A stretch of 64,000 bases of DNA from JAWLHU01 sp049324875 (lineage in GTDB: Bacteria > Bacillota > Sulfobacillia > Symbiobacteriales > Symbiobacteriaceae). Shown one piece after another: positions 51,049 to 59,565 of the stretch. The DNA is taken from NCBI GenBank assembly GCA_049324875.1, contig JBMONC010000063.1:12211-76210 (forward strand), given 5' to 3'. Numbering within the stretch: the first letter of the stretch is position 1; every line of letters begins with the position of its first letter. The position numbers and the translations under genes were made by a program. Below the pieces are notes generated by a model. The model was not told the origin of the DNA, searched no databases, and saw nothing but the letters and a program-made list of their open reading frames with translations.

Positions 51049-52392
51049 CTACCGGACCGACTGCGGGGCGCCCAGGATCACCCGCACCGCCCCGTTGGCG
51101 CTGGGGCTGGGCTCCTCCACCATCTCGACCTCCAGCCCCTGGGCGATCAGCGAGCGGGCGATCAGCAGGCTGCGGCTCTTCTCCCGGGTGGTGGGGATGA
51201 TCCGGGTCTTCGCCGGGGGCTCGCCCGCAGGCGGGGCCACCAGCGAGGCGACGAAGCCCTGCTCGGCCAACCGGGCGACCACCTCAGCCGCCCGCCCATC
51301 ACCGGGGGCCGCGGCCACCTCCACCGCCACCTGCGATGCCTCGGCCGGATCAATGCCGTGGACCAGCCTGTCCACCAGCTTCCGGGTCTCAACCGGATCG
51401 TGGATGTAGTAGCTCACGGGCTGCTCCAGCTCGGGGTCGTAGACCGAGGCCCCGGTTCCCGGCAGCGTGACCATCTCAATGGAGGACTTGTCCAGGGAGG
51501 CCGCCAGCATGGCCATCGAGGCCAGGCGGGCCGGCTCCACCGTCGACTCCACATACCGGGCCAGCTTGGTGATCAGGCTCGGCAGGGAAGCCAGGTTCCC
51601 CGGCTTCATCACCTGGTCGATCACCGTCCGGATGAACTGCTGCTGGGCTCGAATGCGGCCCAGATCCTCATCGGGATACCCCGTTCCATCATTGTTATGG
51701 CGCCAGCGCACAAATTCAAGCGCCTTCTGGCCGTTAAGTTTTTGCCGCCCTGGCTCGAAGTGGATGTGCAGGTCCTGGATGGGGTCGTCGTACTCCATCT
51801 TGAAGGGGATGTCGACCCAGACGCCCCCGATCTCATCGATGGCGCGGGTGAAGGCCTGCATATCGACCACCACGGTGTAGTGGATCCGTACATCCAGCAG
51901 GTCCTCCACCGTCTTCAGCGCCCGCAGGTTGGCGGGGAACTTCTCGTCGCCCACCCCGTAGGCGTAGGCGTGGTTGATCTTCTCGATCTTCCCCTTGCCC
52001 GCAAGGAAGGCGCGGGTATCCCGGGGGATCGAGATCACCCCGACCCGCTTCTCCTCCATGTCCACCGAGACCAGCATCATCACGTCGGAGCGCAGTTGCT
52101 CCTCGTCCAGGGCCATCAGGAGGATGTTGACCCGCTCCCCCTCCCGCACCGGGGCGGCCCGGACCTCGGGGGCGACCTCCGGGGAGACGGGGACGTAGCT
52201 CTCGCCCACGGCCATGCCCACCGAGGAGACGACGTAGATCACCCCGCCGGTGAGCAGGGCCGCGACCACCAGGACAGCGGCACGCCAGCCGCTGAGGCGG
52301 CCCCGCCTGGGGCGCCGGTCCCCGCCGCGGCCGCCCGGCCCGCCGGTCCCGCGGGTCGAGCGACCCAACAGGCTCGCATAGGATCCCTCCAC
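51049..52392 (-). CDS. LytR-CpsA-Psr (LCP) family protein with LytR C-terminal domain
   Basis: About 447 residues from the GTG at 52392, nine bases from AGGAGG; the GTG at 52401 overlaps that site. A basic N-terminus precedes one membrane helix (AAVLVVAALLTGGVIYVVSSV). The LCP domain follows with NILLMALDEEQLRSDVMMLV, GVISIPRDTRAFL, INHAYAYGV and FVRWRHNNDGTGYPDEDLGR. These Arg/Asp residues bind the polyprenyl pyrophosphate substrate. The C-terminal 100 residues are a LytR_C domain. It transfers anionic glycopolymers to peptidoglycan. It sits between yqeK and rsfS, as in many Firmicutes. Confidence 0.94.
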   Translation of the reverse strand: MEGSYASLLGRSTRGTGGPGGRGGDRRPRRGRLSGWRAAVLVVAALLTGGVIYVVSSVGMAVGESYVPVSPEVAPEVRAAPVREGERVNILLMALDEEQLRSDVMMLVSVDMEEKRVGVISIPRDTRAFLAGKGKIEKINHAYAYGVGDEKFPANLRALKTVEDLLDVRIHYTVVVDMQAFTRAIDEIGGVWVDIPFKMEYDDPIQDLHIHFEPGRQKLNGQKALEFVRWRHNNDGTGYPDEDLGRIRAQQQFIRTVIDQVMKPGNLASLPSLITKLARYVESTVEPARLASMAMLAASLDKSSIEMVTLPGTGASVYDPELEQPVSYYIHDPVETRKLVDRLVHGIDPAEASQVAVEVAAAPGDGRAAEVVARLAEQGFVASLVAPPAGEPPAKTRIIPTTREKSRSLLIARSLIAQGLEVEMVEEPSPSANGAVRVILGAPQSVR

Positions 52393-52419
52393 CCCCGGCA
52401 CCTCCTTGCTGTAGATCGG

Positions 52420-52986
52420 CTAAAGCTCCTGCAGCAGCCAGTTGCGCGCCTCCACCGAGTACCGGTGAAGCGCCCACCCCCGCTGGATCACGTAGATGAT
52501 GGAGTTGTCGAGGGCGTGGAGCAGGGCGCGGTTCAGGTCCGCTTCCGCCTCCGCCCGAATCGCCTCGACACCCGGAAAGCGACGGCCCGGCTCGATGTAG
52601 TCCGCCAGCCAGATCACCTTCTCCAGGAGGCTCATGCCCGCCCGGCCGGTGGTGTGGTAGCGGATGGCGTCCAGCACAGCCGGGTCGGTCACCAGCCCCT
52701 GCTCCGCCAGGAGGGCGGCTGCCACCGGCCCGTGGAGCAGCTCTGGCTGCGCCTCCTCCGCCGGATCGACGATCAGCCCCCGCTGCCGCCCGTGGGCCAG
52801 CAGCTGGTCGGGCTTCATCCCTTTGCCATAATCATGCATCAGGGCGGCGACCGAGACCTGCTGGGCATCGGCTCCGTATCGACTGCCCAGCGCTCGCGCC
52901 GTCTCCAGCACCCGGTAGGTGTGGGCCAGCCGCTCCCCACTGATCTGATTCGCGAGGGCTCGCTCCAACTCCCGCCAGTCGGCCAA
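52420..52986 (-). CDS. yqeK: HD-domain hydrolase YqeK
   Basis: A 188-residue HD-family protein, a bis(5'-nucleosyl)-tetraphosphatase in Firmicutes that breaks down Ap4A. It has RLAHTYRVLETARALG, the HD motif VAALMHDYGKGM, the LLHGPVAAALLAE helix, and IRYHTTGRAGMSLLEKVIWLADYIEPGR. The usual order nadD-yqeK is split here by a protease gene. Confidence 0.94.
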   Translation of the reverse strand: MADWRELERALANQISGERLAHTYRVLETARALGSRYGADAQQVSVAALMHDYGKGMKPDQLLAHGRQRGLIVDPAEEAQPELLHGPVAAALLAEQGLVTDPAVLDAIRYHTTGRAGMSLLEKVIWLADYIEPGRRFPGVEAIRAEAEADLNRALLHALDNSIIYVIQRGWALHRYSVEARNWLLQEL

Positions 52987-53063
52987 CTTTTCTCTCCCCC
53001 CGTTCGCTCCTTAGACGTTTCAGGAGCAATTCGAGTTCCGGCAATCTCTGGTCTCAAAATGCC

Positions 53064-53091
53064 GGGGAGCTACCCATCCGGGCAGCTCCCC
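53064..53091 (-). terminator. Terminator of the subtilase gene
   Basis: GGGGAGCT and AGCTCCCC pair; on the minus strand GGCATTTTG follows. Confidence 0.75.
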
Positions 53092-53118
53092 TTCGATATT
53101 CACTTGCTCGGCGGACGG

Positions 53119-54792
53119 CTACTTGCTGCTGGTATCGAAGAAGAAGCTGCCCGAGCCGCTGTAGCTGTATACACGGATCGTATAGGTGCCGGTGCTGCTG
53201 GGCTGGTAGAGGATCGTCTCCTGCCGCTTCGTTCCCTCAGCTCGGGCCACCAGGCTGCCGGCAGGGTTGTAGAGGTAGAGGTCAAAGTCCGGGCTTCCGC
53301 CAAAGAGGCCGGCCTTCCAGTCGGGGATGATCAGGGTGATGGCGATGGGCTTGCTGGCGTCGGTGATGCTCAGGCTGTAATACTTGGACTCGCCGGTTCC
53401 GCCCAAAGAGCCGGAGGCGTAGCCGTGGTTCAGGCCATCGTCGAAGCTGCCGGTGCCACCGGCCGCGGCCTTGACGGCGTTGTAGGCCAGCAGCATGCCG
53501 TAGCCGTAGTCCACGTCCTTGCCGGACGGGCCCCAGTCCTCCACGTTGGCGTACAGGATGCTCTTCACGCCCGAGTCGGTCAGGGTGTAGTCCGCATCCA
53601 GCATCAACGCCACCACACCTGCGGCGAAGGGGGTCGCCATCGAGGTGCCGCTGTAGACCACGTAGCCGTTGCCGGAGTTGGCCCGGGCAGCGTTGATGTA
53701 CCGGCCCGGGGTGACAATGTCCGGCTTGATCCGGCCGTCGGCGGTGGGACCGCGGCTCGAGAACTCAGCCAGCGCCCAGCCCTTCTCGCCGGGGTCGTAG
53801 GAGGCGCCCACTGTGATCGCCTTGGCCGCTGCCCCGGGAGCGCCGATGGTGCACTTGGCGGGCCCCGAGTTGCCGGCGGCCACGAGCATGATGATCCCGT
53901 TGTCGACGGCGTTGTTGACCGCTGTCGAGAGCGAGTCGGTTCCGTCGGAGCAGCCGGAGGAGCCCAGGGACATGTTGGCCGCTCGGATCCCGTAGGTGTT
54001 CTTGTTGCTGATCATCCAGTTGATCCCGCTGATGATGCCGCTGGTAGATCCAGACCCGTTCTTGTCCAGGACCTTGATGCCCACCAGGGCCGCCCCCGGT
54101 GCGACACCCCGGCTGACGCCGTCGCCCTCGCCGGTACCGGCCACAATGGAGGCCACGTGGGTACCGTGCCCGTGGTCATCATAGGCACTGGCCTTGCCGT
54201 TGATCACATCGTACCAGCCGATCACCTTCCCGCCGTCCAGATCCACATGGGCGGCGTCCACGCCGGTGTCAAGGACGGCCACCACCACATCCGTCTTGCT
54301 GTACGAGGCGGCGTTGCCGTCCCGATCACCATCGACCCCGTAGTCGGTCCGGGCGGCGTTGACGCCCGTCCAGTGGGTGGCGGTGGAGAGGAGCGCCTGG
54401 ACCTCACGGTCGGGCTCGACGCTGGCGACGAAGGGCAGGCGGGCGGCAGCGAGGATCTGACCCCTGGTCAGGGAGGCCGCAAAGCCGTGGATCGCCACGT
54501 CCCAGCGATGGGTGGTGGTGAAGGGGCCGATCTGATCAGCCATGGCCGCGTAGGTGCTGGCATCGGCCTTGCCCGTGAAGCGGACGACCACGTCGAAGCG
54601 GGCCTCCTGTGAGGCACCCGTGAGCATGGACTCCAGATCATCGAACAGACGGTTGCCGTCCCTGTCGGTGATGCTGGGCAGGGCGGGCTCGGGGGCGGGC
54701 CTCTCCTTCTCTGCCAAGGCGGTGCCGGACAGGCTGGTGACAACGAGCAGGGCAGCGAACAGCAGGCTCAGAAACCGGAAACTCCTTCTCAC
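53119..54792 (-). CDS. Secreted subtilisin-like serine protease (S8) with PPC domain
   Basis: A 557-residue preproprotein. A signal peptide (LLFAALLVVTSLSGTALA) follows the GTG at 54792. The propeptide begins with a calcium-loop-like DRDGNRLFDDLE and an I9-type fold. The catalytic triad is clear: Asp in VAVLDTGVDAAH, His in DDHGHGTHVASI, Ser in SGTSMATPFAAG, with AAGNSGP as the oxyanion Asn. The last 100 residues are a pre-peptidase C-terminal beta domain. It degrades external protein. It interrupts the conserved nadD-yqeK neighbours. Confidence 0.95.
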   Translation of the reverse strand: MRRSFRFLSLLFAALLVVTSLSGTALAEKERPAPEPALPSITDRDGNRLFDDLESMLTGASQEARFDVVVRFTGKADASTYAAMADQIGPFTTTHRWDVAIHGFAASLTRGQILAAARLPFVASVEPDREVQALLSTATHWTGVNAARTDYGVDGDRDGNAASYSKTDVVVAVLDTGVDAAHVDLDGGKVIGWYDVINGKASAYDDHGHGTHVASIVAGTGEGDGVSRGVAPGAALVGIKVLDKNGSGSTSGIISGINWMISNKNTYGIRAANMSLGSSGCSDGTDSLSTAVNNAVDNGIIMLVAAGNSGPAKCTIGAPGAAAKAITVGASYDPGEKGWALAEFSSRGPTADGRIKPDIVTPGRYINAARANSGNGYVVYSGTSMATPFAAGVVALMLDADYTLTDSGVKSILYANVEDWGPSGKDVDYGYGMLLAYNAVKAAAGGTGSFDDGLNHGYASGSLGGTGESKYYSLSITDASKPIAITLIIPDWKAGLFGGSPDFDLYLYNPAGSLVARAEGTKRQETILYQPSSTGTYTIRVYSYSGSGSFFFDTSSK

Positions 54793-54827
54793 TTGTCTGT
54801 CCCTCCTGTGGTTAGACGTGCCTAATA

Positions 54828-54906
54828 CTTTATGCTAGTAATATTAGAATTCCCTCTCGATTTGTTATAAAAATACATTTAATTGCGCATATTTAGGCAT
54901 CGAGAG
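54828..54906. promoter_or_regulatory. Nested inverted repeats upstream of the subtilase
   Basis: TGCCTAA (54828-54834) is mirrored by TTAGGCA (about 54894-54900), and CTCTCGAT (54854-54861) by ATCGAGAG (54899-54906), in an AT-rich gap of about 200 bases. They could be operator sites for control of the protease. Confidence 0.45.
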
Positions 54907-54989
54907 ATTTAATGGATTCTTCCAGAAGGACAGATTTTGGGTAGGCCTACTATTCGACTGGGGAAGGGTTGGGGGGCAGAAGTAAAACG

Positions 54990-55009
54990 GACCGGGCCGA
55001 AGCCCGGTC
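54990..55009 (-). terminator. Terminator of the rplU-nadD block
   Basis: GACCGGGC and GCCCGGTC pair over TTCG; on the minus strand CGTTTTAC follows. The nadD stop overlaps the stem. Confidence 0.88.
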
Positions 55010-55616
55010 AGTTCCCGGTATAGAGTCGATGCGCTGCGATGTACCGTTCCACAGGTTCGGGGACCAGGTACCGGAGCGGGTAGCCCTCGGCCGCCAGCCG
55101 GCGCAGGTCGCGGGCAGCCACCGCCACCCCGGGGATCTGCAGCAGGCGGATGCGCCGGCTCAGCTCCGGCCCCAGGGCAGCCAGCATCGCCTCGCCCTCG
55201 GCCGTGGGGAAGCCGGGCCGGTTGACCACCAGCAGGTCGACCAGGGAGAGCAAGGTGGTGTACTCCCGCCAGGTGGTGATCTCCAGCAGCGAGTCCATCC
55301 CCACCAGGAAGGCCAGCCGCCAGTCGGGGTGGAGCGCCTGCAGCGCCCGCACCGTGTCGATGGTGTAGGAGGGGCCCTCCCGGGAGAGCTCCAGGTCGGA
55401 GTAGGCGAAGCGCGGGTTGGAGGCGATGGCAAGCTGCACCATGGCGGCCCGGTGGGCCGCATCGCTGACCGGGCGCCCCGCCTTGTGGGGCGGCTGCCGG
55501 TTGGGCAGGAAGAGCACCTGGTCCAGCCCGGCCAGGTGCATCGCCCCCTCAGCCAGGGCCAGGTGGCCCAGGTGGATCGGGTCAAAGGTTCCGCCGAGAA
55601 CGCCGATGTAGGGCAA
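55008..55616 (-). CDS. nadD: Nicotinate-nucleotide adenylyltransferase
   Basis: About 202 residues from the TTG at 55616, eight bases after AGGAGG; the GTG at 55625 overlaps that site. It adenylates nicotinate mononucleotide in NAD synthesis. The nucleotidyltransferase motif GGTFDPIHLGHL is intact. The C-terminal ISSTxIR-type motif is degenerate, reading VAARDLRR. The neighbour yhbY is the usual partner. Confidence 0.93.
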   Translation of the reverse strand: MPYIGVLGGTFDPIHLGHLALAEGAMHLAGLDQVLFLPNRQPPHKAGRPVSDAAHRAAMVQLAIASNPRFAYSDLELSREGPSYTIDTVRALQALHPDWRLAFLVGMDSLLEITTWREYTTLLSLVDLLVVNRPGFPTAEGEAMLAALGPELSRRIRLLQIPGVAVAARDLRRLAAEGYPLRYLVPEPVERYIAAHRLYTGN

Positions 55617-55651
55617 CGCCCGCACCTCCTCGGACCCGGTTCTCTGCGCCG

Positions 55652-55948
55652 CTAGTCGGGCAGGACGATCTTCGGCTCCTTCGGGTTCCGCCGGTAGAGC
55701 AGGAAGTTGCGGCCCACCACCTGCACCAGCGCCGCCCGGGTCCGCTCTGCGATCTCGGCGGCGATGGCTGCCGGCTCCTCCGGCGCCGTCTGGAGCACCC
55801 GTCCCTTGATCAGCTCCCGGGCCAACAGCGCCCCGTCGGCCTGCACGATGGTGTTCTCCGAGACGCCGTCCTTGCCGATGGTCAAAATCGGATCCATGGT
55901 GACCCCCATGGCCCTCAGGAACCGCTTCTGCTTGCCGCGCAACTCCAC
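55652..55948 (-). CDS. yhbY: RNA-binding CRM-domain protein YhbY
   Basis: A 98-residue CRM-domain protein that associates with pre-50S ribosome subunits. It shows GKQKRFLRAMGVTMDPILTIGK-type sequence (residues 5-26), the GVSENTIVQADGAL segment and the VGRNFLLYRRNP signature. Start is a GTG at 55948. It lies between obg and nadD, the conserved order. Confidence 0.94.
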   Translation of the reverse strand: MELRGKQKRFLRAMGVTMDPILTIGKDGVSENTIVQADGALLARELIKGRVLQTAPEEPAAIAAEIAERTRAALVQVVGRNFLLYRRNPKEPKIVLPD

Positions 55949-55971
55949 GCTTACTCTCTCCTTGGATGGGA

Positions 55972-57246
55972 TCAGATGGGATCGCTGGTCAGTTCAAACT
56001 CGATGTCCGAGACGCGGATCGTGTCGCCATCCTCGGCGCCGTAGTCCCGCAGCGCCTGCTCGATCCCCTTCTTCTTGAGGATGTGCAGGAACCGCTTGAC
56101 CGCCTCGTCGTTCTCCCACATGGTCATGGCCACCAGCCGGTCGATCTCCTTGCCACCCACATGCCAGATCCCGTCCCGCTTGAAGATGTGCCAGTCCTCC
56201 TCGCGGGGCCGGTAGACCTTCTCCGCCTCGGGCCGTTCGGGCTCGGGGGGCACCCAGGCAGCGATCAGGTCCGCCGTGGCCTGCAGCAGCGGCCGGAACC
56301 CCTCCCCGGTCGCCCCGGAGATGGGGAAGAGCCGGTAGCCCTCCTTCTCCAGCGCCTCCCGCACCCGGGGCAGGTGCTCCTGCGCCTCGGGCAGGTCCAT
56401 CTTGTTGAAGGCGACCAGGGTCGGGCGGCCGGCCAGCGCCTCGTTGTACTCCCGCAGCTCCCGCTGGATCACGTAGAAGTCGTCCAGGGGGTCCCGCCCC
56501 TCGGTGCCGGCGCCGTCCAGCACATGGATCAGCACCTTGGTCCGCTCCACATGGCGCAGGAACTCGTGCCCCAGCCCCACCCCCTGGTGGGCGCCCTCGA
56601 TCAGCCCCGGGATGTCGGCCAGCACGAAGGAGCGGCCGTCGCCCGTCTCCACCACCCCGAGCACCGGGTTGAGCGTGGTGAAGGGGTAGTTGGCGATCTT
56701 CGGCCGGGCGGCGGAGACGGTGGCGAGGAAGGTGGACTTGCCGGCGTTGGGGAAGCCCACCAGCCCGGCATCGGCCACCACCTTCAGCTCCAGGATCAGC
56801 CACCGCTCCTGACCCGGCTCCCCCTTCTCGTAGAAGGTGGGACACTTGTTGGTGGGGGTGGCGAAGCGCATGTTGCCCCGCCCGCCCCGGCCCCCGTGGG
56901 CGACGATCACCCGCTGGCCCGGCTCGGTCAGGTCGAAGAGGATCTCGCCGGTGTCGTCGTCCTTGACGGTGGTTCCCGGGGGCACCTTCACCACCAGGTC
57001 CTCGCCCTTGCGACCGTGCATCCCCTTGGTGCCGCCGATCTCGCCCTTCTCCGCCTTGAAGTGCTTCTGGTACTTGAAGTCCACCAGGGTGTTCAGGCCG
57101 GGGTCCACCACGAAGATGACGTTGCCGCCCCGGCCGCCGTCGCCGCCCCAGGGGCCCCCTTCGGGAACGAACTTCTCCCGGCGGATGGCGTTGGAGCCGC
57201 GGCCCCCGTCGCCGCCCTTCACGTAGATTCGAGTGATGTCTACGAA
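55972..57246 (-). CDS. obg: Obg/CgtA ribosome-assembly GTPase
   Basis: About 424 residues from a GTG at 57246 (FVDITRIYVKGGDGGRGSN). The glycine-rich Obg fold is first, the GTPase domain has GFPNAGKSTFLA, DIPGLIEGAHQG and FNKMDLPEA, and a C-terminal OCT domain follows. It acts in 50S assembly and stress/sporulation signalling. Its placement after spo0B matches Bacillus. Confidence 0.97.
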   Translation of the reverse strand, partial: FVDITRIYVKGGDGGRGSNAIRREKFVPEGGPWGGDGGRGGNVIFVVDPGLNTLVDFKYQKHFKAEKGEIGGTKGMHGRKGEDLVVKVPPGTTVKDDDTGEILFDLTEPGQRVIVAHGGRGGRGNMRFATPTNKCPTFYEKGEPGQERWLILELKVVADAGLVGFPNAGKSTFLATVSAARPKIANYPFTTLNPVLGVVETGDGRSFVLADIPGLIEGAHQGVGLGHEFLRHVERTKVLIHVLDGAGTEGRDPLDDFYVIQRELREYNEALAGRPTLVAFNKMDLPEAQEHLPRVREALEKEGYRLFPISGATGEGFRPLLQATADLIAAWVPPEPERPEAEKVYRPREEDWHIFKRDGIWHVGGKEIDRLVAMTMWENDEAVKRFLHILKKKGIEQALRDYGAEDGDTIRVSDIEFELTSDPI

Positions 57247-57279
57247 CACGGAATCACATCCCAACCGCTTACTTCGTCG

Positions 57280-57696
57280 CTATCCTTCGCCTGTGGCGAG
57301 GGGCCTATGTACCGTGACGCTCTCACCCAGATGAATCATGAGCCTGCGCTGCGGCTCGGGAAGGCGGGCCGCCTCCTCCAGGGCCTGGACAATCCGGGGG
57401 CGCGCCTCGTCCAGCCCGCCCGGATTGCCCCCCCCGGTCAGCCGCCACTCCAGGGCGACCCCGTAGGGCTCCGCCAGCAGCGAGACCTCCAGGATGAAGA
57501 GGCCGGCTTCAACCGAGTCCACCCGCCGCAGCACCTGTCCCTCCGCCTCCAGTTGGGCGGCCACCCGACGGATGTACTGGGCGGCCCGGTCGGACCGCTC
57601 CAGCTGGAGCCAGCCGCTGATCACCTGCAGGTGGTTGAGGAAGCTGTGCCGCTGCGCCCGCAGGAGTTCCAACTCGCGGAACCCGTCGCTCCCCAT
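57280..57696 (-). CDS. Spo0B-like sporulation phosphotransferase (short form)
   Basis: A 138-residue protein between obg and rpmA, exactly where Bacillus has spo0B. The helical hairpin holds the phosphorylatable His in LLRAQRHSFLNHLQVISGWL (His17), as in Spo0B's RHDWxNxLQ motif, followed by LERSDRAAQYIRRVAAQLE. Spo0B of Bacillus is about 190 residues, so the C-terminal ATPase-like part is reduced here. It probably passes phosphate from Spo0F to Spo0A. Motif and context support the call. Confidence 0.83.
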   Translation of the reverse strand: MGSDGFRELELLRAQRHSFLNHLQVISGWLQLERSDRAAQYIRRVAAQLEAEGQVLRRVDSVEAGLFILEVSLLAEPYGVALEWRLTGGGNPGGLDEARPRIVQALEEAARLPEPQRRLMIHLGESVTVHRPLATGEG

Positions 57697-57718
57697 GACC
57701 GCACCCCCTTGAGAAAAA

Positions 57719-57744
57719 GCCCCAGCACCGCGGGGTGCTGGGGC
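57719..57744 (-). terminator. Terminator between rpmA and spo0B
   Basis: GCCCCAGCACC and GGTGCTGGGGC pair; on the minus strand TTTTTC follows. Ribosomal genes would thus be expressed more strongly than spo0B and obg. Confidence 0.88.
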
Positions 57745-57759
57745 GTGTGGCTCACAGCC

Positions 57760-58047
57760 TTAGGCCTCGGCGACGATCTCGATGGGCAGGACAGAGACCT
57801 GCTTCTTGTCGGCGCCCTTGCGGCCGAACTTCACAACACCGTCCACCAGAGCGAACAGGGTGTCGTCCTTGCCGATGCCAACGTTCTCACCCGGATGGAT
57901 CTTGGTGCCACGCTGCCGGACGATGATGTTGCCGGTGGTGACGACCTCGCCGTCATACTTCTTCACGCCAAGAAACTTGGGGTTCGAGTCACGACCGTTC
58001 TTCGTCGAGCCGACGCCCTTCTTGCTTGCAAAAAGCTGCAACAGCAT
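57760..58047 (-). CDS. rpmA: Ribosomal protein L27
   Basis: A 95-residue bL27. The N-terminus MLLQLFASKKG is the Firmicute-type extension, cleaved after Phe6 by Prp, followed by the universal STKNGRDSNPKFLGVKKYDG region. It contacts the tRNA acceptor end in the ribosome's peptidyl centre. Confidence 0.98.
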   Translation of the reverse strand: MLLQLFASKKGVGSTKNGRDSNPKFLGVKKYDGEVVTTGNIIVRQRGTKIHPGENVGIGKDDTLFALVDGVVKFGRKGADKKQVSVLPIEIVAEA

Positions 58048-58052
58048 TGCTG

Positions 58053-58382
58053 TTAGCCTCCCTCCGTCACGCGGATAAAATCTTTGTAATCCTTCTCAAT
58101 ATCCCGGAGACCGAGAACCGTCGTTTCCAGGATCGCCTGGGCCTTGATGGCCGACTCCGCCGTGCCGCCGGGCAGGAGCTTGCAGTAAGCCTTGCCGCTG
58201 CTCGCCTTCCCCTCATGCGGATGCCGAGCGACCCGTTTCAGCCCGATCAGGGCGGTGACCACCAGGGCGGTGACGGCGGCGCAGACGATGTCCTGCCCGT
58301 ACTCCGCAAAGGCGGCGTGCCCCTCGGTCCGCACCTCGGCGATGGAGCCGTCAGGCGCCCGGCGCACCTGGACCGTGATCAC
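58053..58382 (-). CDS. prp: Ribosomal-processing cysteine protease Prp
   Basis: A 109-residue protein between rplU and rpmA. The catalytic dyad is clear: His22 in EGHAAF and Cys34 in DIVCAAVTAL, the exact spacing of known Prp. It removes the L27 N-terminal extension, required for ribosome function in Firmicutes. Confidence 0.96.
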   Translation of the reverse strand: MITVQVRRAPDGSIAEVRTEGHAAFAEYGQDIVCAAVTALVVTALIGLKRVARHPHEGKASSGKAYCKLLPGGTAESAIKAQAILETTVLGLRDIEKDYKDFIRVTEGG

Positions 58383-58386
58383 CGGA

Positions 58387-58701
58387 TTAGCCCTCGATCG
58401 ACTCGATGGTCACCGCGGTGAACGGCTGGCGATGACCGGTCTTGCGCCGGTAGTTGGTCTTGTTGTGGTACTTGAAGATGATGATCTTCGGGGCCTTGCC
58501 CTGCTTGGCGACCTTGGCGGTCACCTTGGCGCCTTCGACATAGGGGGCGCCCAGGGTGATCTGGCCGTCCTTGCCGAGAGCCAGAACCTTGTCGAAGACG
58601 ACCGAATCGCCCTCGCCCGCGTTCAGCTTCTCGATCCGAACGGTCTCACCGGCCTGAACCCGATACTGCTTGCCGCCCGTCTCCACGATCGCGTAAGTCA
58701 A
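58387..58701 (-). CDS. rplU: Ribosomal protein L21
   Basis: About 104 residues from a TTG at 58701 with GGAGGTG upstream (TYAIVETGGKQYRV). The family motif is FKYHNKTNYRRKTGHRQPFT near the C-terminus. First gene of the ribosome/sporulation block, preceded by a leader of about 138 bases. Confidence 0.97.
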   Translation of the reverse strand: MTYAIVETGGKQYRVQAGETVRIEKLNAGEGDSVVFDKVLALGKDGQITLGAPYVEGAKVTAKVAKQGKAPKIIIFKYHNKTNYRRKTGHRQPFTAVTIESIEG

Positions 58702-58744
58702 AAAGGAACACCTCCGAGATGTAGACTCGCCGAGCCCAGGTACA

Positions 58745-58780
58745 CTTCTGAAAGGACTTTTCAAAAGTGGTTTTCAAACC
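58745..58780 (-). repeat. Array of three TTTNNAAA palindromes in the rplU leader
   Basis: On the minus strand GGTTTGAAAACC (58780-58769), ACTTTTGAAAAGT (58768-58756) and CTTTCAGAAG (58754-58745) have centres 12.5 bases apart. The run ACTTTTNAAAAGTCC matches the ROK-operon leader array at 9257-9291. Confidence 0.7.
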
Positions 58781-58845
58781 TGCCCCGTGCGGTTGCCACC
58801 CCGCCACTTGTCCATTGGTATATAGACGCGCGCAGGCGACAAGTA

Positions 58846-58875
58846 AGTCTATCACGCGCGCTGCAGGGATGTCAA
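58846..58875 (-). promoter_or_regulatory. Promoter of the rplU block
   Basis: TTGACA (58875-58870) and TAGACT (58851-58846) on the minus strand with an 18-base spacer. Confidence 0.75.
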
Positions 58876-58912
58876 TGCGTGGATCGATTGCCTCGTACCT
58901 CGCCGCACCCGC

Positions 58913-59476
58913 TCAGGTCAGGCGCGCCGCCTCGATCAGCGGTTCGGCCAGCCGCCAGGCCAGCCAGCCGAGCCCCGCTCCCACCACCCCGCCGGCGAGC
59001 ACGTCGAACGGGTAGTGGTGGCCCACGTGGATCCGGCTCCAGCCGATGCCCGCAGCCAGCACAAGCACCGCCGGACCGGTCCAGCCGGGGGCGCCCAGCC
59101 GCTGGAAGGCCAGCGCCAGGAAGAGGGCGGTGGCGACGGAGGAGAGGGTGTGGCCGGAGAGGAAGCTGTAGGAGCCGGGCAGGGGGAGCAGCAGCCGGGC
59201 ATCGGGCAGGGAGAAGGGCGGCCGGAGCCGCTGGAAGAGCAGCTTGATCGCCGTGTCCAGGCCGCCCATCAGGGCGAGCAGCGCCATGGCGGCGATCGCG
59301 GCCAGCCGCCAGGCCGGGAGGTCCCAGCCCAGGCCCAGCATCAGCAGGGCGATCAGGATCCAGATGATCCCGCCCCAGCCGGCCAGGGTCAGCCCCTTGG
59401 CCAGCCGGTCCACCCAGACCGAGCGCTCTGCCAATCCGTTGATCATCCGAAATAGAAACATGTCTAGGTTATTCAT
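58913..59476 (-). CDS. PAP2-family membrane phosphatase
   Basis: A 187-residue protein with about five membrane segments. The three PAP2 motifs are seen as KLLFQRLRPP, FLSGHTLSSVA (where the usual motif has PSGH) and SRIHVGHHYPFDVLAG. It probably dephosphorylates undecaprenyl pyrophosphate or another lipid phosphate at the membrane. Confidence 0.9.
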   Translation of the reverse strand: MNNLDMFLFRMINGLAERSVWVDRLAKGLTLAGWGGIIWILIALLMLGLGWDLPAWRLAAIAAMALLALMGGLDTAIKLLFQRLRPPFSLPDARLLLPLPGSYSFLSGHTLSSVATALFLALAFQRLGAPGWTGPAVLVLAAGIGWSRIHVGHHYPFDVLAGGVVGAGLGWLAWRLAEPLIEAARLT

Positions 59477-59539
59477 AAGTAAATCCTACCCGAGAGTGCG
59501 CAGGGGAGCAATGGGGTTCTGCGGGCTGGCAGAAAGAGA

Positions 59540-59560
59540 GCCAGGGCAGGGCGCCCTGGC
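59540..59560 (-). terminator. Hairpin after the LysM gene
   Basis: GCCAGGGC and GCCCTGGC arms pair six bases beyond the LysM-protein stop. Confidence 0.55.
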
Positions 59561-59565
59561 CTCAT

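Noticed and set aside
50437..54612. A 1391-codon open frame on the plus strand
   Set aside because: Antisense to rsfS, LCP, yqeK and the subtilase, all of which have intact catalytic or family motifs.
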